A stretch of DNA of 64,000 bases. It comes from Ascochyta rabiei (lineage: Eukaryota > Ascomycota > Dothideomycetes > Pleosporales > Didymellaceae). Numbering within the stretch: position 1 is the stretch's first letter; each line of letters begins with the position of its first letter. Shown piece by piece: positions 44,600-54,734 of this stretch. The stretch covers positions 1,240,001 to 1,304,000 of the forward strand of contig NC_082410.1 in NCBI RefSeq assembly GCF_004011695.2. The letters are read 5' to 3'. The notes under the pieces are model-generated. The model did no database searches. It saw nothing but the letters and a program-made list of their open reading frames with translations, and was not told where the DNA came from. A program made the position numbers and the translations under genes.

Positions 44600-46063
44600 A
44601 TGTCACTGCTGAACTCGGTCTTGGGTTCGTTCTCTCCACCTCCGTCAAAGTTCCGGCGATCCTTTGAAGACCCACATGCACGCGACCATGAGCTGCCATT
44701 CTACAACTCTCCACCGCCATCGCGCATACCACCGCCAGTGACGTCTTCGCTACTATGGAGCGCCCCAGAAGCCAGTATATCGCCTGCACCTCGTGTCCCG
44801 GACGATGTGCTCACATTGCAACGGCGCGCTCGTCATCTAGAGCAGCAGCTTCAGGAGCTACTTGATGCGCAGGCGGACGGGCTAACGAAAGGTCTCGGCA
44901 GTAATGAACCTATATCAGATGACTTGGTCTCGAACGGTAGTACCACACCGACAGTCAGCAGTGTCCGCTCGGCCGACAGAAGTGTAGAAAGTGGCGACGA
45001 TGAGCGCAAACCTTCTAGAAGGAAGCTAGGCCTGAGCACCGCGAGAAGAGGTATCTTCAGGCGCATACAGCAGCTTGCAAGCGTTAAAGCGGAGGAGCTG
45101 GACATGCTTGATAAAAATTTGAGGGACTTACAGCACAAAGTGGAGAAGACCGAGGCTTGGACCCAGAAGCGTGCACGACTGGAAGCGAAGATCCACGGTA
45201 TTGAGGGCGAAAACGCTGGCGCAAAGATCCAGGAACTCCAGACTGAAGCTTCAAAGCTAGAACAAGAGATCAAACAAAAGGAAGAGGAATTGTGGGCGCT
45301 CAAGCGGCAGCAACGGCGAGTCCTCGATGAGCTTGCAGATACTGAGAATTCCAAGGAAGCGAGATTATCTTCCTACAAGACTTCAATCTCTATGCTAGAC
45401 AAAGAGGTTTCGAGCTTCCTCGCGCGCCCTCCGAGTGCGAACCACACGCCATTGTCTACCTCGCCTTTCCCTACACTTGCTCCCAAACGTCGAACTCTCG
45501 AGATGGCACACGAATACTGGCAAGACGAATATACAAGACTGGCAGAGAGGTGCGAGGAAGTTGATGTTGAGCGTGCTGCACTTGAAGAAGGCTCAACGCT
45601 GTGGAACGACACGGTGAAGAAAGTGGCCGGTTACGAAGCAAGCTTGCAACGGTACATGCACAAAGTAAGCAAGAATGGTGCTGCAGATCCGACACGCCTG
45701 CTGGAACAGATGGATACTACCATCTCGTTCCTTGATGAAAAATGGGAATACGCCTCGTCTAGAAGCTGGAACCTCCTCATGTGTGCCATTGGCGCTGAGC
45801 TGGAAGCCTTTCAGCAAGGTCGAGATCTCCTACATGAAGCACTCGGAGTAAAGCGGAAGGGCAAGGAGAAAGCTACAGGCTCACTCGTAGAGCTTGAGGA
45901 TTTTAAGGCTCCACCAGAGGAGATGACTGGATCAGCCATCAGAGTCGGACGTTCACCGCCGAAGCTTGCATTGGTCAAGCCGAGTCTGTTCGAGACTGAT
46001 GACTCGAATGACGACCCTGACCCTGAGCTAATGATTTCCCACCAGGACACTGATACTGATTGA
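44600..46063 (+). CDS. Coiled-coil protein, candidate autophagy-related protein 28
   Basis: Intronless 487-aa protein starting at ATG 44600. The N-terminus (residues 1-70) is Pro/Ser-rich. A coiled coil begins at VLTLQRRARHLEQQLQELLDAQ (about 73-95). A longer one spans about 160-275 (RRIQQLASVKAEELDMLDKNLRDLQ onward). A conserved helical block follows (AHEYWQDEYTRLAERCEEVD, SWNLLMCAIGAELEAFQQGRDLL). The acidic C-terminus DPDPELMISHQDTDTD resembles Pezizomycotina proteins annotated as Atg28, linked to selective autophagy. That name rests on memory of the family, not on a search, so a generic coiled-coil protein remains possible. Confidence 0.65.
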   Translation: MSLLNSVLGSFSPPPSKFRRSFEDPHARDHELPFYNSPPPSRIPPPVTSSLLWSAPEASISPAPRVPDDVLTLQRRARHLEQQLQELLDAQADGLTKGLGSNEPISDDLVSNGSTTPTVSSVRSADRSVESGDDERKPSRRKLGLSTARRGIFRRIQQLASVKAEELDMLDKNLRDLQHKVEKTEAWTQKRARLEAKIHGIEGENAGAKIQELQTEASKLEQEIKQKEEELWALKRQQRRVLDELADTENSKEARLSSYKTSISMLDKEVSSFLARPPSANHTPLSTSPFPTLAPKRRTLEMAHEYWQDEYTRLAERCEEVDVERAALEEGSTLWNDTVKKVAGYEASLQRYMHKVSKNGAADPTRLLEQMDTTISFLDEKWEYASSRSWNLLMCAIGAELEAFQQGRDLLHEALGVKRKGKEKATGSLVELEDFKAPPEEMTGSAIRVGRSPPKLALVKPSLFETDDSNDDPDPELMISHQDTDTD

Positions 46064-46405
46064 GGCGTTGTTGTACGTGCATTGGTCTTCGAGCGAGGTG
46101 TTTTGGTGTTTAGTTGTTCCATCATCTTCATCGTGGCGTCGGGTAGCGGCGTGTTTTGCTATTGTAGCACGAATTGTACACTGTGATCACGACGAGCGCT
46201 GCTTGACAGCATATAGTGACAACCGTGCACGAACTGGTGCCTGGCTCGTTCCTGAGCACACTGCCGCGGCACACCTCCGCAGGTCTGCAACCTCAACCCC
46301 ACAAACCTGCAACCACACCTTCCGCAGTCTTAGGCCTTCAGCACTCTCCAAAATTCACTAAGCATGCGATGAATATACGCTACGGGTCTGCTGTAGACCC
46401 TGAAG
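46064..46405. other. Intergenic gap, ATG28-like / alpha/beta hydrolase
   Basis: A 342-nt gap between two plus-strand genes. Nothing further is recognised. Confidence 0.35.
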
Positions 46406-47675
46406 ATGCGTGTCTCAACGGAGCCCCACTACAGCTTCACGATACCCTCGGTCCACGACGATACGACGCTTGATTGCCGTATATACCACCCAGATGTCCT
46501 CGACGAGCCATTGGATGGTAGCAACGGGCAGCAATGGAGAAAACGGGGCATTGTTATGGCACACCCCTATGCTCCGATGGGCGGGAGCTACGATGACCGA
46601 GTTGTAGGCATCGTCGTTGACGAGCTCTTGAGGACCGGGTACATAATTGGTACCTTCAATTTTCGGTACCATTCCATAGTCCTGGAGACATTCACAGCTG
46701 CTGACCTGGAGCAGGGGTGCTCATGGCTCCAAACACAAAGGTCGTACATCTTGGTCCGGTAGACCCGAATTAGACGACTATGCCTCGTTTGCTGCATGCT
46801 TCATGATCTACATGAACCTTATACAGCCATTTCCCTCCTCAGACGCAACCTTCACGCCTGACCAGTCACCTGTGCGCCCAGTAGCGCGTCAATACGGCAA
46901 CTCCTTAGTCATCCTCGGCGGCTACTCCTACGGTTCTCTGATTTTGAAACACCTTCCGAGCGTACCTTCGATCCTACAACGCTTCTCGAACCCTTTAGCT
47001 GGCTCTGCGGCGGACGAGATCTTGCAGAGGGCGCACAAGCTGGCGGACCAAAGCAACCTAGAGTGGATTAACTTGGCTCACAACAACGAGCGAGAGAAGA
47101 GCAGGAAAAGGCACGAGCACAAGACGTCACTGACGATTGGAGGAGAAGAGACAAATTCCGGGGCGAGAAGAAGCAGCAGGGAGGCAAAGCGAAGCCTCGA
47201 CCCCCCACGCGGCCTGGACCTGGGACAGCGCCTGAGAAGACTCAGCCATCGAGACCGGAGGCCGGGAAACTCTATTACGTCTCTCAAGCAGACCGATGTT
47301 ATCATCACAACCCCCGAAGTTCGCTATCTCCTCATCTCACCCCTGACACCCCCAATATCGACGCTTGCTGCGCCTGCTCTTGGTCAGAAGCTTTGGAGTC
47401 GTGCAAGTGACACAAACACAGCGAGCATTGGGAAATGCGCATCTTTAGCAATCTATGGCGACCAAGACATCTTCGCATCGGCAAAGAAAATTCGAGATTG
47501 GTGCGGCCAATTGAAAAACGAACACGGCTCAGCATTCTCAAGTGTCGAGATTGCAGGCGCAGGGCACTTCTGGGTAGAGCAGGGGGTTGAGAAACAGTTG
47601 AGGGCTGCGTTGAGAGGGTGGATACTCGAGGGACTACATGCTGAGGCACACGATGTTTTTGAAGGTTCCTCGTAA
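46406..47675 (+). CDS. Alpha/beta-hydrolase fold protein
   Basis: Two exons (46406-46665, 46715-47675) encode 406 aa. Visible fold elements: KRGIVMAHPYAPMGGSYDD (first strand and oxyanion loop), IIGTFNFRGAHGS, and the nucleophile elbow GGYSYGS with Ser158 as the likely catalytic serine. SLAIYGDQDIFAS supplies the acid region and GAGHFWVEQG the catalytic His. The 49-nt intron ends at a CTGACC branch point and GAGCAG acceptor, and restores NFRGAHGSKHKG. A basic, disordered insert of about 70 residues (NNEREKSRKRHEHK onward) sits between the nucleophile and the acid and is unusual for small hydrolases. There is no signal peptide. The substrate is unknown. Confidence 0.82.
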
Positions 47676-48188
47676 TGTGATCGCCGCCGAATGCACATTT
47701 ATCGTTCTCTTGCCTATCCTCAGATCTTTACAAATATTTTATGCGTACTGCGTACTTTCCTGATGTACAAAGCTACCTACAGCGCACTAGCTTGAGACGA
47801 AGGATGCTATCCCTCGTGAAAAGCCCTTGCTTTATACGGATACGATTCGGATTAGGTCATACCAGACGCGAATGCCTTACGCACGGTTCTACATCCCAGG
47901 TTTCTCGCTTCCAGCTGTCACCACACCTTCTCTGTGGGCCCTCCCAAGACAACGGTCCATGGCAGCAGCGTGGCGGCACCTGGCCCACGCTTGAGCCATG
48001 ATTAAACTCGCTTACCGGCCCAAGAGGGTACGAAACATGCCTTGGGAGCAATAACATGGTGTTCTTGCCAGCCAATCAGAAGCATCAACACAGGAACGTG
48101 AGCCAGATGTGGTGAGATGTCAAAAGCAGGACCCGCGATGGCGTTCCTTCATCAAGGCCTCATACAGGGCTCCTCGAGCTACAGAAAG

Positions 48189-48194
48189 CACGTT
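48189..48194 (+). promoter_or_regulatory. Possible Pho4/NUC-1 site CACGTT (distal)
   Basis: CACGTT about 415 bp upstream of the PHO84-like start codon, in the 9-base context CACGTTCTT. Pho4-type bHLH factors bind CACGTG and CACGTT. Confidence 0.35.
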
Positions 48195-48438
48195 CTTCCC
48201 AATCGATAGTGAGCGTGACAGCACCTGTGTGGTTGCGTGTCAGCCACATCCTAGTTCTTGCTAAAAGCAAAGCTGTATCCGCTATGTTGTAGATCAGACA
48301 GTTTCCGGTCTGCTGTCATTGCTTCTGGGGCTTTCTTACCCTGCATATCAGCATCGCCGTCACACCGGTGTTCGTCTCAGCCTCGAAGGGCTGATATAGC
48401 CTTGAACGGCCTCCGCTTCAGACCCACCACATACGCTC

Positions 48439-48444
48439 CACGTT
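48439..48444 (+). promoter_or_regulatory. Possible Pho4/NUC-1 site CACGTT (proximal)
   Basis: A second CACGTT, about 165 bp upstream of the start codon, with the same CACGTTCTT context as the distal copy. Confidence 0.35.
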
Positions 48445-48603
48445 CTTGTACTTGAACAAACTTCTGATGTTGTCGTTCCATCGTGTCGGTAACGCAGCCT
48501 ATCACGATGTTCCGGGTGTCTATGTAAAGGACCTCTATACTCACCATTAACACATCGCTTATCAACACAGACCCATATATCCGATCCTAACGAACGACGT
48601 CGC

Positions 48604-50517
48604 ATGGCCCTGGCCGAAGTGGACAAAGCACCCTTCGGCTGGTACCATGTCCGACTTGCAGTCGTGACGGGTATTGGGTTCTTTACAGATGCCTACAGTG
48701 TATGCACAGGCCACCACCACGACTTAGAATTGATACTGACGACCACCAAAGTTGTTCGCAATCAACCTCGCAGTCATTATGCTGGGTATAGTGTACTGGC
48801 AAGATGAAAAACATCGTGGCGTTATGCCTCACAACGCCGATACTGCGATCAAGGTTGCAACATCCGCCGGCGCCATCTTCGGCCAATGCATCTTTGGGTA
48901 CCTTGGTGACCTCTTGGGTCGGAAACGAATGTACGGCGTCGAACTTGTGATTATCATTTCAACCACCCTTGCACAGTCGCTCTGTGGAGAGTCCAGTACT
49001 CTGTCGATTGTTGGGGTGCTGATTTTCTATCGTGTGGTAAGCGGCCAACGACACTCTCCCCAAAGTCAGCACTGACATCAAGCAGGTAATGGGGATTGGC
49101 GTCGGTGGCGACTATCCACTCTCAGCAGTAATAACTGCAGAGTTCTCTAGTACCCAGCATCGTGGAAAACTCATTGCGGCTGTTTTCGCGACGCAAGGAC
49201 TTGGCCAACTTGCTGCCGCACTGATGACACTGATCGTTGTGGTCGCATACAAAGATCACTTGGAGCCCATAGCATCAGTCGCTGCCTGTACTGGGAACTG
49301 TGTTACTACTGTTGACAAGATGTGGAGGATCATCATTGCCTTTGGAGGTGTTCCGGGCTGGTTCGCATTGTATTACCGACTGACGATACCGGGTGAGTAA
49401 GCTCAATCTCCAAACTGGTACCTAGCTGACGAGAACAGAAACACCTCGGTATACCTTCGATGTGCTTTACGATGTTGAGAAAGCGAGCGTGGACGCGAGG
49501 AAATATCGATATGGAAAACAGGACAATATCCTCAATCCTGTCGCGCAAGTTCAGACGAGACGTGAGATGAATGGGTACCGGAAGCCACCAGTCACACTGA
49601 TGGAAGTGTTCCGTTTCTACTCGCAGAAGAGACAGGCGATTCGATTGTTTGGGTGTGCAATGTCATGGTTGTGAGTTCTTACGCCACATGTTACCCTACC
49701 CTACCAACCCTACTTACTAACTATCCCCAGCTTTCTCGATCTCGCCTTTTACGGTCTAGGCTTTTCGTCTGCCTCCCTCCTCAGCACCATGGGCTTCGAC
49801 AAACGCGACAATCTATACCTGAACCTGCGCAACACAGCGACCGGCCAGATCGTGCTCATCTGCGCCGGCGCGCTCCCAGGCTACTGGCTCACCGTCCTGA
49901 CCGTCGACAAACTCGGCCGCAAACCCATACAAATCGGCGGCTTCGCGATCCTGACCATAATCTTCTGCGTCCTAGGTTTCGCCTGGCAGGTCCTGTCCAA
50001 AACCCACCTCCTCATCCTCTACGTCCTGGCCCAGTTCTTCTTCAATTTCGGACCCAACGCAACGACCTTCATCACCCCGGCGGAAATCTTCCCAACAAGA
50101 GTGAGGTGCACAGGCCACGGTTTCAGTGCCGCTATGGGCAAGCTGGGAGCGGTGTTTGCGCAGATCTTCTTTGCGCCCATGATCAAGCGCGGTGCTACGC
50201 ACGAGAATCCCACGCCGTGGATCCACGGCGTGATGCAGATCTTTGCGTTGTTCATGTTCCTGGGCATGTTGACGAGTTTGTTGGTTCCGGAGAGTAAGAG
50301 GGCGAGCTTGGAGTCGTTGGCTGGTGAGAAGGCGGATGTGTATGAGGTGCAGGCTAGTGCTTGGAGGAGCAGGACTGGCCGCAGTGAGGATGTGGAAGCG
50401 CCGTCAGCGGTGAGGGCCAGTGAGAGTGTCGTCAGTGGACGAAGTAACGAAGGAGCACTGGGAGAGGGAGAGGGCAAAGGGAAGTGGTGGAGACTTAAGG
50501 AGAGGGAGGTTCAGTAG
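48604..50517 (+). CDS. Inorganic phosphate:H+ symporter, PHO84 family (MFS)
   Basis: Five exons (48604-48699, 48752-49036, 49086-49392, 49439-49670, 49731-50517) encode 568 aa. The family start FGWYHVRLAVVTGIGFFTDAYS is followed by GQCIFGYLGDLLGRKRMYG. The key signature GIGVGGDYPLSAVITAEF is present; its Asp is the proposed phosphate/proton residue. Later come IPETPRYTFDV, FLDLAFYGLGF and NATTFITPAEIFPTRVR. About twelve membrane segments are visible, with a central cytoplasmic loop (exon 4) and a polar C-tail. It imports phosphate at the plasma membrane, and relatives act under phosphate starvation. The last intron has a perfect TACTAAC branch point. Introns are 46-60 nt and phases agree. Confidence 0.93.
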
Positions 50518-51088
50518 CCTTGACCAGGTGTTGTCATTGATCTTCAGTTCTGCATATCCTCTCGCATTTGATTCGGTTCTAGCAGGCCGAAAGAAGGAAA
50601 ACAATATTGCTTCCAGGATGTTGTTGAGAAGTGCTCCCTATAGCGAGCGCCAGATAAAGTGGACGCTTTTACGCTCAATTAAGAGGCAGAGTAACAGTCA
50701 GATCTCAACGACAGTACAGTCAGCGCAAAGACAAGGGCTAGAGAACATGTAATCAAACGTCCACTACACGGCCACTCGCTTTCTTACGCACTTTCCGCCC
50801 TTCCCTGGATGTAAAAGAGACAAGCATCGATTCCCAATCTATGTGGCATATATAGGGGTATTGCCGTCCTTGTCCACATGCATTCCATCTATCAAACCCC
50901 GTAACGCAATGCCGCTGATAACGTACGACAACCATTCCACTACCAACGCCCAAGGCTCTTTATTCTATCCATGCAGGTACAAGGTAACAATACGCGATAA
51001 CATAGTGCCGGCTATGTGACAAAAGAAATAGTGAGGTATGCTTCGGGGAAACCACAGAATGGACGTCAACAGGAGATGGTGGATGGGC
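50518..51088. other. Convergent intergenic gap, phosphate transporter / 511-aa gene
   Basis: A 571-nt gap between convergent 3' ends. No gene, repeat or RNA is recognised. Confidence 0.35.
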
Positions 51089-52764
51089 CTAATTCTGAGC
51101 CATCTCATCATCCGAGAATCGAAACGTGGAGTCTGAGGAAGACTTTCCCTGCTTCTCTGATTGTTTGCGTACATGCCGTGGCGAGACGGGGGACACGCTT
51201 TCGACCCATGATCGGTTGGAGAAGCGCGAGGATGAGGATGAGGGGCGAGAGAAGTTGCGTATGCCTGGTGGTGCTGGAGCGAATTCTCTCAGCTCCGGTG
51301 GTTTGTCCATTGGGGTCTCTGGACGATTGCCGACTTCTTTCGTATTCAGAGCCGCAGGTGCGCTCGGTTCTGCTAAGACGTTGTTTTGTGGCCACGCTTC
51401 TCGAGAATCAACGGGGAAGTCTTGGCCTGCTCCCTGTTAGCTCTTGACTACCCTCTATGCAATCGACCGAAGGCAGAACGGGGAGCAAGGAAGGCGCACA
51501 GGACTACGCACTAGCCACACCCAACCCTTCACATAGCCTCTTCCTCCACAGCCCACACGCCTCTTCGAACCCCTCCATCACCTCCCCACACGCTCTCTTT
51601 GCCTCCCTCTCTCTAAGCCGCCGGTCCCAGTCCCCCTGTTCGATGAACTCCCGTCCCTCAGCTGTGCGTTCTGTCTCGCGTTTCCATTCGTGTAACTGTT
51701 CCTTTGAGGTCCGCAATCGACGCGCGGCGTTGGTGGTGGTCTGGCGGGACATGTGTAATGTGTCGCTAACGTTGGAGAGGTGTTGGAGTAGTTCGCGCGT
51801 CGAGAGGGTGAGGTGTGAGAGCGAGATTATGGGGTCCGTGGACGAGTGGGGGAGGGATTGTAGGGTTTGCTCGACAAGTGGGAGGAGCTCATCAATCGCG
51901 TCTGGAGACGGTATTATGGCGCGCGGACCGGTGAAGGATGCGGTCAAAGACGTGAGCACGCGCGATTGGTGCGTTAGGTGAGTCGCCAGTGAGTCGTGGG
52001 CTGTTTTGAGACTGCGCACAGTGTTAGCTGATAGGCTTTTGGTGAGAGGTTCAGACTGCAGCGTACCGTGTTGCGCCATTCTCAACGGCGATTTGACTCC
52101 CTAAATCTCGAAGGTGTTCTGTAACGCGCTTGACGACCTCGTCTGAAGCGCTTCCGTTCTCTTCCATGCCCCTCCGTGCCAGGCTTTCGACAGCCGCCAT
52201 GCGCGCCTCAAGAGCTGGCGAGATACCCTCGTTCTCTAGATCCGACTCCTCTCCATAGTCTGAGCCGTCGTACAGCGACCGTTGCCTGTTGTGTTTCTTC
52301 GTCCTCATTGCTGCGCCTGGACTCAGCGTTGCTCTTGACTGTGTCGAGGGAGAGCTCTGCATCGCAACCCCACTATCCCTCACACCACTCAGATCCAGCG
52401 CGCTCCCAACCCCCGTCGACCCGTCATGGTCCACAGCTGTGCCAATGCTTTTAGCAGCTTCCTGCGGCTGCTCCAGCTCCTCTTCGAATTCGCTGCCCAT
52501 CTCTTCGTCCTCGCTCCCCCACTCACCCAGCTCATCTGCAAGATTGCCCAGCCCCCCGCCATCGTCCCTGCCCCCTTCAAAGTGGTGCGCTGGACTGCTA
52601 TGATCGAATTCGCGTGACGAGCGTGGTGTTGTGGGCGAGTAGCCAGATCTGGAAGAGGGGCGGTTGAACGATTGGCGCCTGGAATGTGACATGTCGAGGC
52701 TAGAGGGGTGTCGGCGGTGGGACGACGCCGGTCTCTGGGTAGGCGTGCGCGGCGGAGAGGACAT
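51089..52764 (-). CDS. Fungal protein of unknown function, helical core with disordered ends (511 aa)
   Basis: Three exons (52764-52067, 52011-51512, 51426-51089) give 511 aa. Residues 1-180 are Ser/Arg/acidic and disordered (MSSPPRTPTQRPASSHRRHPS start; ELGEWGSEDEEMGSEFEEEL). Residues about 195-400 are helical and heptad-like: LEARMAAVESLARRGMEE, VTEHLRDLGSQIAVENGATRLKTAHDSL and RRLRTSKEQLHEWKRETERTA. The third exon adds a Ser-rich tail (SSSSSRFSNRSW, SSSDSTFRFSDDEMAQN). Its inclusion rests on a GTGCGT donor, a GCTAACA branch point, a GAGCAG acceptor and matching phase across an 85-nt intron. If that intron is kept, translation stops at 51504, giving 401 aa. I do not recognise the family. 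Confidence 0.65.
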
Positions 52765-53693
52765 GGTCGTAGTAATTACTGTGGAATTGGAGAACGGGGT
52801 GGAGACGTTGAGCGCATCGGAGCTTCGGCAAGGTGTAATTGTGATGGTGACCCTGGTTGATCGCAGTGTGCACTGTGTACCCGGTAATTGCTCTCTCCTT
52901 TTCTGTCGCGCTCCGGGTTGTGCAGTTTGGTAGCAGGCGTCAGAGAAATCAAGAGCACTGCGTGAAAGAGTCGTGGCGGGGTCAGGGCGTGTCCGCAGCA
53001 AAGCGCTCGCGAGTGTCAATGATGGGGCTAGTTTGGCTTGGCCGCGGACTTTGAATGGATGCGGTGAAGGGATTACTGCTGTCGGAGGTTTGCATGCAGC
53101 ACGAGGTTCAACAGAGTGAGGAAAAGTTCATGTGTCTGCGTTCACAAGGAACTGTCGCAATTCTGGAGCCCCCCTGAACGACGTCGATGCATTGTTTGTT
53201 GTCACTACTTTGTAGCAGGGTTCAACCCAGAAATCGTGGGACCACCTCAACTAGAACAACCACGTCGCATCGTTACTTCACAGAAGACAGGCCCTGGAAC
53301 TGACACAATATGTTCTTAGATGTATTGGATCAACGAAAGCGTACTTGCGCATGTCTTTGACTTCATATGCGTTCTACCACAGTCGAGTCTCATGTATCGA
53401 GGAACCAGTGTGCCCACTCGTAACCAGTGATCTCCTGTGCCAGTGCGCGAGTCATGCTCCAGAACGCCTGACAATGCAGACGGGTATCAATTGCGCGAAC
53501 ATACCCACAGATTGAAGGATCCATACCACCATGAATGATGTCCAGAACGCCATGGCATGGGACAGACCAGGCTTCCGCATGTTACCGCAAGAAAGCCATC
53601 CACCCGTGGATGATCCGTGTCCGTCAAAACTCCCGCAATGCCCTTGTAATGCTGTTGAATCGAAAGAAGTGTTTGCGTGTTGAACTCGCGCGG
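52765..53693. promoter_or_regulatory. Upstream region of the 511-aa gene
   Basis: A 929-nt gap between two minus-strand genes, with the promoter of one and the 3' UTR of the other. No further element is seen. Confidence 0.35.
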
Positions 53694-54351
53694 TTACTTG
53701 TTCTGATCGAGGTTGGCGAGCTGCTTCTTCAGCACATCGAAGAAGTTCTGCCCGTTGGGCATCTTGTGTGATGTGCCCGCGCCTGCAGCGTGTCAGACTC
53801 ATGCAGAAACTTCGAACTGGCCAAACGCACCTCTAGCTCCCCATACGCCGCTGCTTCTCTTAGCCACAGAGTCGCCTTCAACCTTGTGATATACCGCTGG
53901 TTGGTCTAGGAGCGCGATGTCAGCAGCAGCTCAGGTCGCGTGAGCTTTCAGAAATGTCATACCGGCGACGGTCTCGCAGTACTCTGTAATGTGTTAGCGT
54001 TGCTCATCTGTAGTGACTGTAGCTCCAGCACACCGCTTGAAGCTGCGCGTATGAAGACGAAGCAGTGTAGTGCTTACTCTTCTTGAGATAGTCCTTGACC
54101 TCGGTCGCATTGAAGTCGCGCACAGGGACGTGCTCTTCTTTGTGGGCAGGAGACGGCACTGCCTGTCCCGGGCCTGCAAGCTTGTTGTTCTGGGCGCCTT
54201 TATTACCCCATGCATTGACTGTCGACGCAGTAGGTTGCTGTCGTCCGTCCTTTGAATTGTTTTGTCCTGGCCTCCGCCAGCTGCAGTATTGTTAGCTGCA
54301 GTCCATACACGCACACTGGATAGCATACCGATTCTCGCCCGCGCCGCTCAT
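53694..54351 (-). CDS. Small conserved fungal protein (136 aa), five exons
   Basis: Exons 54351-54329, 54280-54078, 53983-53963, 53905-53831 and 53782-53694 join in phase to 136 aa. Landmarks: MSGAGENR at the start, WGNKGAQNNKLAGPGQAVP, VRDFNATEVKDYLKKKYCETVAG, DQPAVYHKV, GVWGARG and a C-terminal MPNGQNFFDVLKKQLANLDQNK helix. The third exon is only 21 nt (residues KYCETVA). The final amphipathic helix ends in basic residues. There is no signal peptide or membrane segment. It looks like a small Pezizomycotina-type protein, but I cannot name a function. No single open frame covers it, so it is easily missed. Confidence 0.75.
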
Positions 54352-54734
54352 TGTCGCAATTCTGAGGATCGGTGGGGGAGGCGGGGGAACGATGCCGCCG
54401 TGGTGGATATAAATGATGGAAGTAGCTCTCACCGCGCTGCATGACGAGGCAACTTAGGGTACCAGCCGCAGCCAATGAGAATGCTCCATCGCCATATTTA
54501 CATGATAGATGCGTGGAACAGCTCACCATGCTAGTCTTGTTCTAGCTAAACCTTGCAGGCGTTCACCAACATATGCAGTTCACTGGAGGGGAATTTTTAC
54601 ATTTACTCGCTCGGTGCCGTGTGCTGTTCATCACGTGTGAGACAAGGTACATGGGAGATACACAAACACGGGAGCTCCGCTTGGACTGAATGTCGGTACA
54701 CCTGCTGGAAGGGCATATTGGGATATCGGTCGGT
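54352..54734. promoter_or_regulatory. Upstream region of the 136-aa gene
   Basis: A 383-nt gap between two minus-strand genes, with a G-rich stretch near 54366-54389. Nothing else is recognised. Confidence 0.35.

Larger units (their letters stand above)
47676..48603. promoter_or_regulatory. Upstream region of the phosphate transporter gene
   Basis: A 928-nt gap between two plus-strand genes with the transporter promoter. Two CACGTT sites are annotated separately. No exon is supported. Confidence 0.4.
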
